Assembly (NCBI GenBank): GCA_036277115.1
Contig: DASUNM010000030.1
Location: forward strand, 1-40,703
Source: Pyrinomonadaceae bacterium
GTDB lineage: Bacteria; Acidobacteriota; Blastocatellia; Pyrinomonadales; Pyrinomonadaceae
Reading direction: 5' to 3'
Length of the DNA: 40,703 nt
The notes beneath the pieces are model-generated. The model did no database searches. It was not told where the DNA came from and saw nothing but the letters and a program-made list of their open reading frames with translations. Numbering within the stretch: the stretch's first letter is position 1; each line of letters opens with the position of its first letter. This document shows, piece by piece, positions 15,915 through 25,256 of this stretch. The translations under genes and the position numbers were made by a program.

Positions 15915-15937
15915 CCGTAAGGAGAGAGGAACAGGGT

Positions 15938-16732
15938 ATGACGACACCCCCTCCCCCGGGGCCGTGCTCATGGACCATCGACACGGGCTGTATCCCCAAC
16001 CTGGCTGACTACTCGGCCGAGGACATCGAGCGGGCCACCGTGTGGGCCACGTTCATCCTGGACGGCCTCACAGGCCATCAGTTCGGCCAGTGTCCCGTCA
16101 CCGTGCGCCCGTGCGGCGACGGATGCCGCGCCGCGTCCGGCTACCAGACGTGGCCCGCCGGGACCCCGGGGCCGTGGATGACGCCCTACATCGGGTCCAC
16201 CGGGGCGTGGCGTAACTGCATGTGCGGGGGCGGATGCTCCTGCCTGCCCGCGTGCCGCGCGCTGCTCGGTGCCCCGGTGGCGGAGATCACCGAGGTCAAG
16301 GTCAACGGGCTCGTTCTCGACCCGTCCGCCTACGTCATGGTCGGACAGCACCTGGCACGCGTGGACGGGGGAGAGTGCTGGCCATCCTGCCAGGACCCGG
16401 CCGTGCCGGACACCGAGGACGGCACGTTCTCCGTCACCCTCCAGCCCGGCCGTCTGCTCCCGCGCGCGGGGGAGATCGCGGCCGGCGCCCTGGCCGCCGA
16501 GTTCCTGAAGGCGTGCGCCGGCGCCGCGTGCGGGCTCCCCGCCCAGGTCGCGAGTCTCTCTCGCCAGGGCGTGGACGTGGAGTTCGTGAGCCCCACGGAC
16601 GTGCTCACGGACGGGCTGACCGGTATCCGTGACGTGGACCTGTTCGTACGTGCCGTCAACCCCTCCGGTCTCCAGCGCCGTTCACGCGTGCTGAGCCCGG
16701 ACCTCCCGAAAGCTCCGGTGAACTACGGATGA
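15938..16732 (+). CDS. Head-tail connector (adaptor) protein
   Basis: 264 residues. It starts with a helical region (YSAEDIERATVWATFILDGLTGHQF) typical of gp6-like adaptors. A Cys-rich insert follows (NCMCGGGCSCLPACRALLG), then a beta domain (AEITEVKVNGLVLDPSAYVMV) and helices (AAGALAAEFLKACAG). The ALAAEFLKAC helix and SRQGVDVEF motif are seen in actinophage connectors. AAGGAGAG lies upstream of ATG 15938. The stop overlaps the next gene. Confidence 0.75.
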   Translation: MTTPPPPGPCSWTIDTGCIPNLADYSAEDIERATVWATFILDGLTGHQFGQCPVTVRPCGDGCRAASGYQTWPAGTPGPWMTPYIGSTGAWRNCMCGGGCSCLPACRALLGAPVAEITEVKVNGLVLDPSAYVMVGQHLARVDGGECWPSCQDPAVPDTEDGTFSVTLQPGRLLPRAGEIAAGALAAEFLKACAGAACGLPAQVASLSRQGVDVEFVSPTDVLTDGLTGIRDVDLFVRAVNPSGLQRRSRVLSPDLPKAPVNYG

Positions 16733-17250
16733 CCCCGTTCGAGATTGCGGACGCCTTCAGAGCGTGCCTGGTCACCGCGTTCGAGGAAGACGAGGGAGCC
16801 CCGGCGGAGATCTGCCACAGGCCGGGCGGGGAAGCCCCGCTCAGCTTCGGCCTCTCCCAGGATGAGTGCTGCTCCGGACTGGCATGGGTGCGGATCGCGG
16901 GCATCGATCCGGTACAGGATCCGCTCGGCTTCGAAGAGCCCGGTGCGAGTCCTTGCGATGTATTCCGCAAGCGCGTCACGCTGGAACTCGGAGTGGCCCG
17001 GTGCAACCCGTTCGGCACGGCGGCCAAGGGGCCTGACTGCGGGGCGTGGACGGAACTCGCCCTGCGGATGGACCTGGACGCGTCCGCCATGCGCCGGGCC
17101 GTCTGCTGCTTCTCCCAGCTGCCGAACGTCGGCCCCGGGGAGCAGATCCCCGGCGTGCGTGGCGGGGCGTGGGAGCCGCTCGAAGCGTCGGGCCTGTGCG
17201 CGGGCGGGATCATGACCGTGGCCGTATGGATGGAGTGCTCCGAATGCTGA
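16729..17250 (+). CDS. Head-tail joining / neck protein (probable)
   Basis: 173 residues, assigned mainly by position between the adaptor and the gp10-like protein. The CGAWTELALRMDLDASAMRRAVCCF segment and compact alpha/beta pattern fit neck or stopper proteins. Overlaps by 4 bp upstream (ATGA) and 7 bp downstream. Confidence 0.6.
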   Translation: MTPFEIADAFRACLVTAFEEDEGAPAEICHRPGGEAPLSFGLSQDECCSGLAWVRIAGIDPVQDPLGFEEPGASPCDVFRKRVTLELGVARCNPFGTAAKGPDCGAWTELALRMDLDASAMRRAVCCFSQLPNVGPGEQIPGVRGGAWEPLEASGLCAGGIMTVAVWMECSEC

Positions 17251-17495
17251 GGTTCCGGGTTCTGGTCTCGTTCAACGGGCTGGTCAAAGGTGCCACGGGT
17301 ACCGCCCACGGTGCCGGATCGGCCGCGCGGGCGCGCGCGTACGCGGGGGCTGGACTGCTGGAGGTGATCGACGATGGCCAGGATCCAGATCGATCAGGCG
17401 GACCTGAGACGGGTGATACGGGGAGCGAGCCTGCGGGAGCTGGAGAACACGGGGCGCCGGGTGGTGAACCGGGGGAAGATCCTGTGCCCGGTTGA
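17244..17495 (+). CDS. Small neck-region protein overlapping the gp10-like gene
   Basis: 83 residues from ATG 17244. The front half (LRFRVLVSFNGLVKGATG...AGLLEVID) matches a frequent small actinophage pattern of a short beta-strand followed by GLLEVI. The last 40 residues are Gly/Glu/Pro-rich and lie in the other frame of the next gene, giving a 122-bp out-of-phase overlap. The front half is convincing; whether the whole tail is used is not certain. Confidence 0.55.
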   Translation: MLRFRVLVSFNGLVKGATGTAHGAGSAARARAYAGAGLLEVIDDGQDPDRSGGPETGDTGSEPAGAGEHGAPGGEPGEDPVPG

Positions 17496-17778
17496 CACCG
17501 GACGGCTCCGCGCGTCGATCAAGGGAAAGGCCAACCGGACCTGGACCCTGCGCCCGCAGTTCACCGTGTCGTCGAACGTCGACTACGCGGAGATGGTGCA
17601 CGACGGCACACGTCCGCACATCATCCGCCCCAGGACCAAACAGGCCCTCAAGTTCACGGTCGGGGGCCAGGTCGTGTTCGCGAAAGTCGTCCACCACCCG
17701 GGTACGCGCGCGCGCCCGTTCCTTGATCGTGCTCTCCGGGAAGAGACGGCCGGGCGCGGATACCGGATCACGAACTAG
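17374..17778 (+). CDS. HK97 gp10-like tail completion protein
   Basis: 134 residues with the gp10 pattern: basic helix (LRRVIRGASLRELENTGRRVVNRGKILCPVDTGRLRASI), then VDYAEMVHDGTRPHIIRP and the closing HHPGTRARPFLDRALRE. It joins the tail tube to the neck. Its start region overlaps the preceding gene. Confidence 0.85.
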   Translation: MARIQIDQADLRRVIRGASLRELENTGRRVVNRGKILCPVDTGRLRASIKGKANRTWTLRPQFTVSSNVDYAEMVHDGTRPHIIRPRTKQALKFTVGGQVVFAKVVHHPGTRARPFLDRALREETAGRGYRITN

Positions 17779-17788
17779 AATCGGGACT

Positions 17789-18157
17789 ATGGACGACACG
17801 CAGCAGTTGAAGGCAGAGTTCCCGTTGGGGGACCTGAAGATCGTTGTCAGTGAGCCGACACCGAGCCAGCTCTTCGCCCTCGGTCTCTCCCGCAAGTCGA
17901 GTGACGCGGACCAGGCGTATCTGGTCCGGCGCCTGTGCCGGGTGCTGGAAACGCTCACCGGGCCTGAGCAGTGGTACGACGTCATCGAAGACGGCCTGAT
18001 CAACGGGGAGATCTCCCCCACGCAGCTGATGGAAATGGCCTCGGCCGTCCTTCAGTTCCCGTGGGCCGACCATCGCAAGCCGGTGGCCGCCCCCGTGGAC
18101 GTCGTGGGCACCCCCGCCGCACCCGACGCCGGCCCGCGCATCATCTCCGGTGGCTGA
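17789..18157 (+). CDS. Tail assembly chaperone 1
   Basis: 122 residues directly ahead of the second chaperone frame and the tape measure gene, in the lambda gpG position. Helical with an acidic character (FALGLSRKSSDADQAYLVRRLCRVLETL). It ends GGT-GGC-TGA-C at 18149-18158. The next frame begins with GTG 18150, 8 bp before this stop, so a fused gpGT-type product by +1 slippage at this weak stop is possible. Confidence 0.75.
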   Translation: MDDTQQLKAEFPLGDLKIVVSEPTPSQLFALGLSRKSSDADQAYLVRRLCRVLETLTGPEQWYDVIEDGLINGEISPTQLMEMASAVLQFPWADHRKPVAAPVDVVGTPAAPDAGPRIISGG

Positions 18158-18701
18158 CTTCGGCTCCGCCGTTTTCCGCCACAGCCCGTTCCCGGTCCCG
18201 GCCGGGGGCCACACCTTCGACTTCCCCTCCCTCACCGGCCGCCAGTGGCTGACTCTGCTGTCATCCGAGAACTGGGTCTCGGCAACGGTCGGTGAGCTGG
18301 ACGAAGAGACCCACGAACGGTTCGTGGACTTGGTGGAGAGCGGCGAGCTGGAGCCCGCGCACGTGCGCGCGTTCGCGCATGCCGCTCTCGCGGGCGCGGC
18401 CGGGCGCCCGTGGTGGGAAGCGCAGCGTCTGTCCGGTGCGTGCTTCAACGACAACGGGCGGCTGCTGGGTACCGCGCTGCTGTCCGGGGCCGACCCGGAA
18501 CGCATGACGCTCGCCGCGTTCCTGGCGTGCGTGTGGGCCACCCTGACCAAGGGGGCCGACGCCACACAGATCGTCAAGCTGGAGGCGGAACTCTTGATCC
18601 CGCCCGCAGAAGCGACACCTGAAGAGCGTGCGGACATAGACGACGACATGGGACCGATGGTCGAACGGCTCCGGGGCATGCCCGGGGTCAGCATCGGATG
18701 A
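18150..18701 (+). CDS. Tail assembly chaperone 2
   Basis: 183 residues in the +1 frame relative to the first chaperone, overlapping it by 8 bp. Contains FPSLTGRQWLTLLSSENWVSATVGELDEE and a long helical middle. It may be made from its own GTG 18150 by coupling, or as a frameshift extension of chaperone 1. Position before the tape measure gene is the main evidence. Confidence 0.75.
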   Translation: MADFGSAVFRHSPFPVPAGGHTFDFPSLTGRQWLTLLSSENWVSATVGELDEETHERFVDLVESGELEPAHVRAFAHAALAGAAGRPWWEAQRLSGACFNDNGRLLGTALLSGADPERMTLAAFLACVWATLTKGADATQIVKLEAELLIPPAEATPEERADIDDDMGPMVERLRGMPGVSIG

Positions 18702-18731
18702 GACACTGCACCTGAGACGGAGGTGGGGCGG

Positions 18732-21290
18732 ATGGCATCGGACGCCGTAGTCAATCTGGTGGTCGATGCCACCGGAGCGCAAGCGGAAGTACGCGCACAG
18801 CTCACTCAGATAGTCAACGACGCGGAACGCACCGCACCACCAGTCAACATCAACTTGGTCATTGATCAGCGCACCGTCAACAACACGCTGAACCAGACCA
18901 TCAACCAGCTGGACGAGACCAGCCGCCGGGCCGGGGACGCGGACAATGAGGTCTCCCGGCTCGGGGACACGTTCTCCCGGCTCGGGCGCTCCGCACTGTC
19001 CGCCGTTACCAGTGCGGCCCGGCTCGGGGCCATCTCCTCGCTCGCCGCCGCCGCTCTCCCGGCAGTGGGCGCGCTGGTAGCGGGCCTCCTGAACATCGCC
19101 CCCGCCGCAGCTGCGGGAGTGACCGCGTTCGTCGGGCTGAAGGCGGCCACGCTGTCGCTGAAGGTCGGGCTCATCGGTGTTGAGGACGCGCTTGGCCAGG
19201 TGTTCGCGGCCGAGCCCGACGCGGAAGCACTGGCCGATGCTCTCGAGCGGCTCGCTCCGGAGGCCCGAGCGTTCGTGCTGGAGATGCAGCGGCTCCGGCC
19301 CGCACTGGACGATATCCGGCTTGACGTCCAGAACCGCCTGTTCCGGGACCTTGACGAGCAGCTGAAGGAGACGGCCACCTCATCGCTGCCCGTGCTGCGC
19401 CGGGCCGCTCTCGACTTCGCCGGAACGTTCAACACGGTGGCCGCCAACACCGCCGCATCAGCGCAGGGGCTGAGTGAGTCGGGAGCGCTCGGGCGCGCGC
19501 TGCGCTCGGGCGGTATCGCGTTCAACAACCTGGCACGCATCCCCGGCCAGCTGCTGAACGCGATCATCAAGCTGTCCGTAGGCGGGGGCCCGCTGCTGAT
19601 CCGGCTCACCGACCGCATCGCGGACGTGGCCGACTCCCTCACCGCCAAGCTGGACCAGGCGGCGAAGTCGGGCGCGCTGAAGGAAGCCATCGACGAAGCT
19701 GCGGCGACCATCCGGCAGCTGGGACGCATCGCGGGCAATGTGTTCGGTGCCCTCGGCAACATCATGGAGACCGCGTCGGAGGCCGGGGGAGGCCTGTTCG
19801 GTTCGCTGGAGAGGATCACTCAAGCACTGGAGGACCTCACCGCCACGGACGGGTTCAAGGACGTCCTCACCGCGCTCATCACCACGGGCCAGACCCTCAT
19901 CACCAACATCCTGCCGCTGCTCCAGCGCGCGTTCGAGATCCTCGGGCCGGTCATCACGACACTCGCCCCGCCGGTCCAGGCACTGATCAACCTGATCGGC
20001 GCGCGGCTGATCGAGACTCTTGATCTGCTCGCACCCACCTTCGCCATTCTGGGTGAGGCCGTGGCCAACCTGATCACGGCGCTGAGCCCGATCGTGGATC
20101 TGTTCTTCACGCTGCTGAATGCCATCCTGCCCGTGCTCAATCCGCTGCTCAGCGCGCTGAACGAGATCATCATCGCCCTGACACCGATCATCCAGGTGCT
20201 GGCCGAGGAACTGGGTGCGGCGCTGGTCCCGGTGATCGAAGCACTCATCCCGATCATCACGCTGCTCGCACAGTTCATCGCCGACGTGGTGGTGGCCATC
20301 GCCCCGCTGATCGAGGAGATCCTGCCGATCGTCGTGGACTGGTTCACCCGGTGGGCTCCCGTGATCGCCAAGGTTCTGGAAGAACTCACGCCCCTGATCG
20401 ACAAGATCCTTGAGTTCGCAGCGTTCCTCACGGAGAAGCTCGTTGAAGCTCTGATCGAAGTGATCGACTGGATCAGGGATCTGGCCGCGAAATACGAGGA
20501 ACTAGCGGGTAAGACGATCGAACGGATCCTGCTCCCCGCGTTCCGTGCGCTGGTGGCTTTCCTGGACGGGGACTACAAAAAAGCCTGGGAGGGGGCCAAG
20601 AACGTGGCTGTGACCGCTGGCATCGGCATGGCCACCTCGGTCAGAGACACGCTGGACGGGATCAAGAACCAGTTCATTCTCCTGTCCATCCGCCTGCCGG
20701 GCATGGTCAACACCGCGATGAGCGGGGTGATCAACGCGTTCCGCTCCGGCGGCTCAGGCGCCCTGAGCGTGATCCGTCGCTTCACCTTCGACGCGGTTGC
20801 CCGGATCTTCGACGCGGCCGGGGATTTCTTCAGCGCCGGCCAGCGGCTGATGCTCTCGCTCGCATCCGGCATCGTCTCCCAGATCGGCTCCGTGGTCTCC
20901 GCCGTGGGGGACGCGGTGGGCCGGGCCCGGGACCTGCTGCCGTTCTCGCCGGCCAAACGCGGACCGTTCTCCGGGCGCGGCTACCCGCTCTACTCCGGGC
21001 AAGCGATCATGGAGTCACTGGCGGAGGGCATCACCTCCCGTTCCGGGCTGGTGTCCGCCGCCATGCAGTCGGCTCTCAGCGGCTCCCCCCTGGCCGCGCC
21101 CGCACTCGCGGGCACCAGCACCTCCGGAGGGTTCGGCCGGGCCGTCAGTGGCGCGCTGAGCACCACCGTGGCCGCACCGAACGTGAGCGTCTACCTCGGC
21201 AATGAGCTGCTCACCGACCGCATGCGCGTGGTCGTTGACGACGCGAACCGGGACCGGGACCGTCAGGCAAGCCAGGGAGTGAGGTTCTGA
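18732..21290 (+). CDS. Tape measure protein
   Basis: 852 residues, the longest gene in the tail block. At about 1.5 angstroms per residue this predicts a tail near 130 nm. It opens with a coiled-coil region (ATGAQAEVRAQLTQIVNDAE) and continues with hydrophobic segments (residues about 95-140 and 420-545) and long helices. The end is a Gly/Ser-rich region with SPAKRGPFSGRGYPLYSGQ, common in actinophage tape measures. ATG 18732 has GGAGGT at the right distance and is preferred over GTG 18723. Confidence 0.93.
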   Translation: MASDAVVNLVVDATGAQAEVRAQLTQIVNDAERTAPPVNINLVIDQRTVNNTLNQTINQLDETSRRAGDADNEVSRLGDTFSRLGRSALSAVTSAARLGAISSLAAAALPAVGALVAGLLNIAPAAAAGVTAFVGLKAATLSLKVGLIGVEDALGQVFAAEPDAEALADALERLAPEARAFVLEMQRLRPALDDIRLDVQNRLFRDLDEQLKETATSSLPVLRRAALDFAGTFNTVAANTAASAQGLSESGALGRALRSGGIAFNNLARIPGQLLNAIIKLSVGGGPLLIRLTDRIADVADSLTAKLDQAAKSGALKEAIDEAAATIRQLGRIAGNVFGALGNIMETASEAGGGLFGSLERITQALEDLTATDGFKDVLTALITTGQTLITNILPLLQRAFEILGPVITTLAPPVQALINLIGARLIETLDLLAPTFAILGEAVANLITALSPIVDLFFTLLNAILPVLNPLLSALNEIIIALTPIIQVLAEELGAALVPVIEALIPIITLLAQFIADVVVAIAPLIEEILPIVVDWFTRWAPVIAKVLEELTPLIDKILEFAAFLTEKLVEALIEVIDWIRDLAAKYEELAGKTIERILLPAFRALVAFLDGDYKKAWEGAKNVAVTAGIGMATSVRDTLDGIKNQFILLSIRLPGMVNTAMSGVINAFRSGGSGALSVIRRFTFDAVARIFDAAGDFFSAGQRLMLSLASGIVSQIGSVVSAVGDAVGRARDLLPFSPAKRGPFSGRGYPLYSGQAIMESLAEGITSRSGLVSAAMQSALSGSPLAAPALAGTSTSGGFGRAVSGALSTTVAAPNVSVYLGNELLTDRMRVVVDDANRDRDRQASQGVRF

Positions 21291-22786
21291 TGCCGCTGAC
21301 CGGAACGGTCGACGTGGCCAACGCACGCATCGACCTGTTCATCGACTGGACCGCTACGGCGGGAACACAGACCTCCGGCACGCTCCACCGCCGCGTCGGG
21401 GGCCCGGACGCGGACAACGAATACGTGCGCGGGCACTTCGGATCGTCGCTGCTCGGGGAACAGGCGTACGTCTCGGACCACGAGGCACCGCTGGACGAGC
21501 AGATCTGGTACGTGGCGGTGAACAACCAGACCAGCGACACCATGGTCGCTGGCCCGTTCACCATCCCGTCCAACGGCTACGTGTGGATGAAAGACCCGGG
21601 GCGCCCGTGGGCAGATCTCCGGCTCGACCTTTGCCTCACCCCCTCCGTGGCGGACCCGTGCCCGGTGCCGGCGCTCCTCACCGACACGTTCACACGCACC
21701 ACAGCCGCATCATGGGGCAGCACAGAGCCTCCGGGGGCCGTGCTCGCCTGGACCACGGCGGGCGGTGCGGCTGCGGACTACAGCGTGAGCGGCGGCCAGG
21801 GACGGCACCTGATCCCGCCCGGCGGAGTCGTCCGGCATACCTCCGTGGCTCAGCCGCAAGCGGACGTGGACATCGTGGCCGACGTCGGCATCAACGAGCT
21901 GGCACTGACCAACTCCATCGGCGCGTGCCTGATCGCGCGCATGGTCGACGTGAACAACCTGTACATGACACGGCTGGAGTTCCTCCCGTCCGGTCTGATG
22001 GTCTTCTCCCTGCGCCGGATCGTCGCAGGGGTCCAGACACAGATCGCGGGATGGTCCACACAGCTGCCGTACACCGCCGGGGGCATGTTCACCGTACGCA
22101 TGCAGGTGGAAGGGAACTCCCTACGCGCCCGGGTGTGGCCCGCGACCACGGCCGAGCCCGACGACTGGGCCGTGGTCGCGGTTGACTCCTCATTCGCCGC
22201 AGCCGGGTCCGTGGGCATGCGCTCGTTCAGCACGGGCACGAACGCCGGCCCGTTCGCGCTGTACGACAACCTGTCAGTAAGCGCTCTCCCGGCCCCGTCC
22301 GCGATCGGAGACGACCTGGCGTGGGTCGGATACCGGGACAAGGTCCGGGCGATGGACGCGGGACTCTTCCCCGTACTGGACCGTGAGCGGCCGGCGGACG
22401 TGTACGCCCGGCGCAAGGACATCGTCACCAGCTGCCTGTTCCTCTCCCGGTCCCTGGACGCGATCAACCGTGTGTACGAGCTGTACACCGCCGGGGGCCC
22501 GCTGCTCTTCCAGACTCCCGAGATCTACGGCATGGACAAGCCGTACGGGCAGCAGGACCGGTACTTCCAGCCCGGGGACCTGAACGAGGGCTACATCAGC
22601 CAGGACCAGCGCAAGCCGGTCCGTCTGTGGTCGGCCCCGCTCACCGCCGTGGACCTGCCGGTGGGACTTCCCCAGGGGACCGACGACGCGAACTGGTGCG
22701 CGGTCAAGGACAAGTACCCCACGTACGCGGATCTCACCGCGACCGGGCTCACGTGGGGGCAGATCGCGGCGGGAGGGGCAGCCTGA
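21290..22786 (+). CDS. Minor tail protein with inserted lectin-like domain
   Basis: 498 residues. N- and C-terminal parts (MPLTGTVDVANARIDLFIDW..., KVRAMDAGLFPVLDRERPADVYARRKDIVTSCLFL) look like a distal tail protein. A beta-sandwich of about 200 residues in between (TDTFTRTTAASWGS...FALYDNLSVSALP) resembles LamG/concanavalin-type carbohydrate-binding domains, so this protein may contact the host surface. It overlaps the tape measure stop by one base. Confidence 0.8.
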   Translation: MPLTGTVDVANARIDLFIDWTATAGTQTSGTLHRRVGGPDADNEYVRGHFGSSLLGEQAYVSDHEAPLDEQIWYVAVNNQTSDTMVAGPFTIPSNGYVWMKDPGRPWADLRLDLCLTPSVADPCPVPALLTDTFTRTTAASWGSTEPPGAVLAWTTAGGAAADYSVSGGQGRHLIPPGGVVRHTSVAQPQADVDIVADVGINELALTNSIGACLIARMVDVNNLYMTRLEFLPSGLMVFSLRRIVAGVQTQIAGWSTQLPYTAGGMFTVRMQVEGNSLRARVWPATTAEPDDWAVVAVDSSFAAAGSVGMRSFSTGTNAGPFALYDNLSVSALPAPSAIGDDLAWVGYRDKVRAMDAGLFPVLDRERPADVYARRKDIVTSCLFLSRSLDAINRVYELYTAGGPLLFQTPEIYGMDKPYGQQDRYFQPGDLNEGYISQDQRKPVRLWSAPLTAVDLPVGLPQGTDDANWCAVKDKYPTYADLTATGLTWGQIAAGGAA

Positions 22787-23868
22787 TGCTCACTTCCAGC
22801 CCCGCGTACAAGATCGCCCTGTTGCAGTCCCACCACCGGGTGAGCCGCTTCACCGTGCGCAACCCGGACGGGGATCTCCTGGCGGAGGACGTCCCGATCG
22901 GCGGGGGCCAGGTCAACGCCCGGCTCACCTCCCGCGTCACACGCACGGCCACGTTCACCGCGTCCGACGAGTGGTTCCCCGCTCTCGACACGGACCCGCT
23001 GAGTCCCTTCCACGCGATCGTCACCATTGAGACCGGTATCGCTTATCCCAGTGGGGAGGAAGAGCTGTTCCCCGTGTTCACCGGCCGCGTGTACGACGCG
23101 ACGCGGGAGGGCGACGGCGCCGTGACCTTCCGCGCAGACGACCTGGCCGCAGACGTGCTGGCCGCAGACTTCGAGCAACCGGAACGCTCCGTGCTGGGCG
23201 CGTCGACCGTGGCCGAGATGCAGCGGCTGATCACGGCCGGGTTCGAGTGGGCCGTGTTCGGCACCAATGACGTGGTGGACGGCACCGTGCCCAAGCTGGC
23301 ATGGGACGACGACCGGGGAAAGGCCCTGGATGACCTGGCCGCCACCGTGGAAGGACGCTGGTACACGCTCGGGGACGGCTCGTTCGTCGTGCGCTCCCTG
23401 AACTACGTGGGCCAGCCTGCCGTGGTCACGCTCACCGACGGACCGTCCGGCATCCTGTCCAACGCGCGCACCACGGTCACGGCGGACGGTGCCTACAACT
23501 CGATCGTCGTGCTCGCCGAACGGCCTGACACAGCCACTCCCATCCGGGTCACCGAACGCGTGCTCAATCCGGCGGACCCGGCCTACTTCTATGGCTACTT
23601 CGGCAAGCGCGTGCGCAAGATCCGATCCCAGGAGTCCCTGGCGTTCTTCGACGCCCAGCGCGTGGCCCGCTCCCAGCTGGCCGCGTCCGCCGCACTACAG
23701 CGCCAGTGGACGGCCACGTGCGTGCCGGACATGACGCTTGAGCCGGGGGACGTGGCCGGGCTGGAATGGCGGGGCTTCACCGATACCCAGGTGATCGACT
23801 CCCTGATCTACCCGCTCTCCCCGCAGACACCGATGAGCTTTACAGCGCGCTCCTCGGTGGCCGCGTAG
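22786..23868 (+). CDS. Minor tail protein, baseplate hub type (DUF5047-like)
   Basis: 360 residues. Contains VNARLTSRVTRTATFTASDEWFP, ELFPVFTGRVYDATREGDGAVTFRADDLAADVLAADFEQPER and the C-terminal MTLEPGDVAGLEWRGFTDTQVIDSLIYPL. This layout is shared by DUF5047 and Tal/hub-like minor tail proteins of actinophages. The ATG overlaps the previous stop by one base. Confidence 0.78.
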   Translation: MLTSSPAYKIALLQSHHRVSRFTVRNPDGDLLAEDVPIGGGQVNARLTSRVTRTATFTASDEWFPALDTDPLSPFHAIVTIETGIAYPSGEEELFPVFTGRVYDATREGDGAVTFRADDLAADVLAADFEQPERSVLGASTVAEMQRLITAGFEWAVFGTNDVVDGTVPKLAWDDDRGKALDDLAATVEGRWYTLGDGSFVVRSLNYVGQPAVVTLTDGPSGILSNARTTVTADGAYNSIVVLAERPDTATPIRVTERVLNPADPAYFYGYFGKRVRKIRSQESLAFFDAQRVARSQLAASAALQRQWTATCVPDMTLEPGDVAGLEWRGFTDTQVIDSLIYPLSPQTPMSFTARSSVAA

Positions 23869-23896
23869 GCTGGCCGGGACGACAGAGGAGACACAC

Positions 23897-24496
23897 ATGA
23901 CCGACCGCACACCGAACCAGGGGTACAGCTTCCCCGAGTGCGACCCGCCGCTGGTCCAGGACCGATCGGACATCGGTTTCCTGCGGGACCTGGCGCAGCA
24001 GGTGAACACCAACGCCACGGCGCTGGACGCGTCCATCGTCGACCTGATCGAAAAGCCGGACGCGGCCCGTCAGGCGTTCGCCGGCAACCTGGTGATCACG
24101 AAGTCCTCCCTCGGCAACGCGGTGCTGACGATCCCCTACAGCTCCACCACGTACGCGCAGCCTGCCTCGTTCTCAGACCTCACCGCGTTCGGCCTCCGCA
24201 TCCCCGTGCGCGGGTTCTACGCGTTCACCTCGTACGTGCGCTGCACCAACGCGGCGGCCACTGACCTTCAGGTCCGGCACCTGCGGAACGGGCTGGCCCG
24301 TACGGAGGGGCGCCGGTTCGAAGGTCCGTCGCTGCCCGTGGACACCGTGAACGAGACCAGCATGGAGACGATGGACGTTTTCCCGTGCAACGCGGGGGAT
24401 CTGGTCCGCACCCAGATCAAGCTGTCCCCGGCGGACGGCACCTACGCGTTCGAAGCGCGTCTGTCCGGCATCCTGCTGCTCCCGCTGGACGTGTGA
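23897..24496 (+). CDS. Tail-tip/fibre protein A, 199 aa
   Basis: The N-terminal motif GYSFPECDPPLVQDRSDIGFLRDLAQQVNTNATALDA is followed by a beta-rich C-terminus. The same N-terminal design recurs in two further genes downstream (25257 and 25826), so these are tandem paralogues with different C-terminal domains. Probably trimeric fibre or receptor-contact proteins. GAGGAGAC precedes ATG 23897. Confidence 0.7.
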   Translation: MTDRTPNQGYSFPECDPPLVQDRSDIGFLRDLAQQVNTNATALDASIVDLIEKPDAARQAFAGNLVITKSSLGNAVLTIPYSSTTYAQPASFSDLTAFGLRIPVRGFYAFTSYVRCTNAAATDLQVRHLRNGLARTEGRRFEGPSLPVDTVNETSMETMDVFPCNAGDLVRTQIKLSPADGTYAFEARLSGILLLPLDV

Positions 24497-24499
24497 GCC

Positions 24500-25255
24500 G
24501 TGGCCATCAACGGGCAAAACCAGCAGCTCAGTTCCATGATCGACCGGTTCTCGTTCATGCGCACGGGTGTGGTCACCTCGGTCAACCCGTTCTTCGTGCT
24601 GGTGGACGTGGGTGACACGGTCATTGAAGCGGCCTACGTGGTGCAGTCCCGGCCATCCGTGAACGACCTGGTGGCCGTGATCCGGCAGGGGGCGACCTGG
24701 TTCGTCCTCGGCACGTCCTCCGCCACCGGGGGCAACGGCATCGAAAACGGGTCGTTCGAGCTGGTCACGGACATCGGCACCCCGTCCAGCTGGACCCTGT
24801 ACAACGTCACGAACACCGCGTTCTTCACCAGCATCGAAGACACCGAAGAGGCGGTCGACGGCACGCGTCTGCTCGAAGTCGTCGCGGCCACGGCACTGAC
24901 CAGCACATCGATCGTCTACTCCAGCCCCATGGCGGTGGCCCCGGGCGACGTGGTGGAACTCAGCGCGTACGTGAACGGGTACTACCCGAGCCCCTCACCG
25001 AACACGGCTGACGGGGATCTACGCGCGCTCTGGTTCGCCAACGCGCTGGACGCCTACCCCACCACGTCCGCCGCAGACACCGTGATCGAAGCCTTCACCA
25101 ACATCCCCGAGCTGGAGGACACACCCATGCGTTCCCTCTCCGGCACGGCCACGGTGCCAGCCGCGACCAACGCGGTACGCGTCGGGCTGCGGTCCGTGCT
25201 CCTGGACGGCACCGGACTCCACTGGGACTTCGCAACGGCAAGGATCGTGGGCTGA
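24500..25255 (+). CDS. Minor tail protein with OB-like start and carbohydrate-binding-like domain
   Basis: 251 residues from GTG 24500. The first 80 (FMRTGVVTSVNPFFVLVDVGDTVIEAAYVVQSRPSVNDLVAVI) form an OB-like barrel of the kind found at tail tips. The rest begins NGIENGSFELVTDIGTPSSWTLYN, the classic opening of jelly-roll carbohydrate-binding modules. Likely adhesion function. Confidence 0.7.
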   Translation: MAINGQNQQLSSMIDRFSFMRTGVVTSVNPFFVLVDVGDTVIEAAYVVQSRPSVNDLVAVIRQGATWFVLGTSSATGGNGIENGSFELVTDIGTPSSWTLYNVTNTAFFTSIEDTEEAVDGTRLLEVVAATALTSTSIVYSSPMAVAPGDVVELSAYVNGYYPSPSPNTADGDLRALWFANALDAYPTTSAADTVIEAFTNIPELEDTPMRSLSGTATVPAATNAVRVGLRSVLLDGTGLHWDFATARIVG

Positions 25256-25256
25256 C

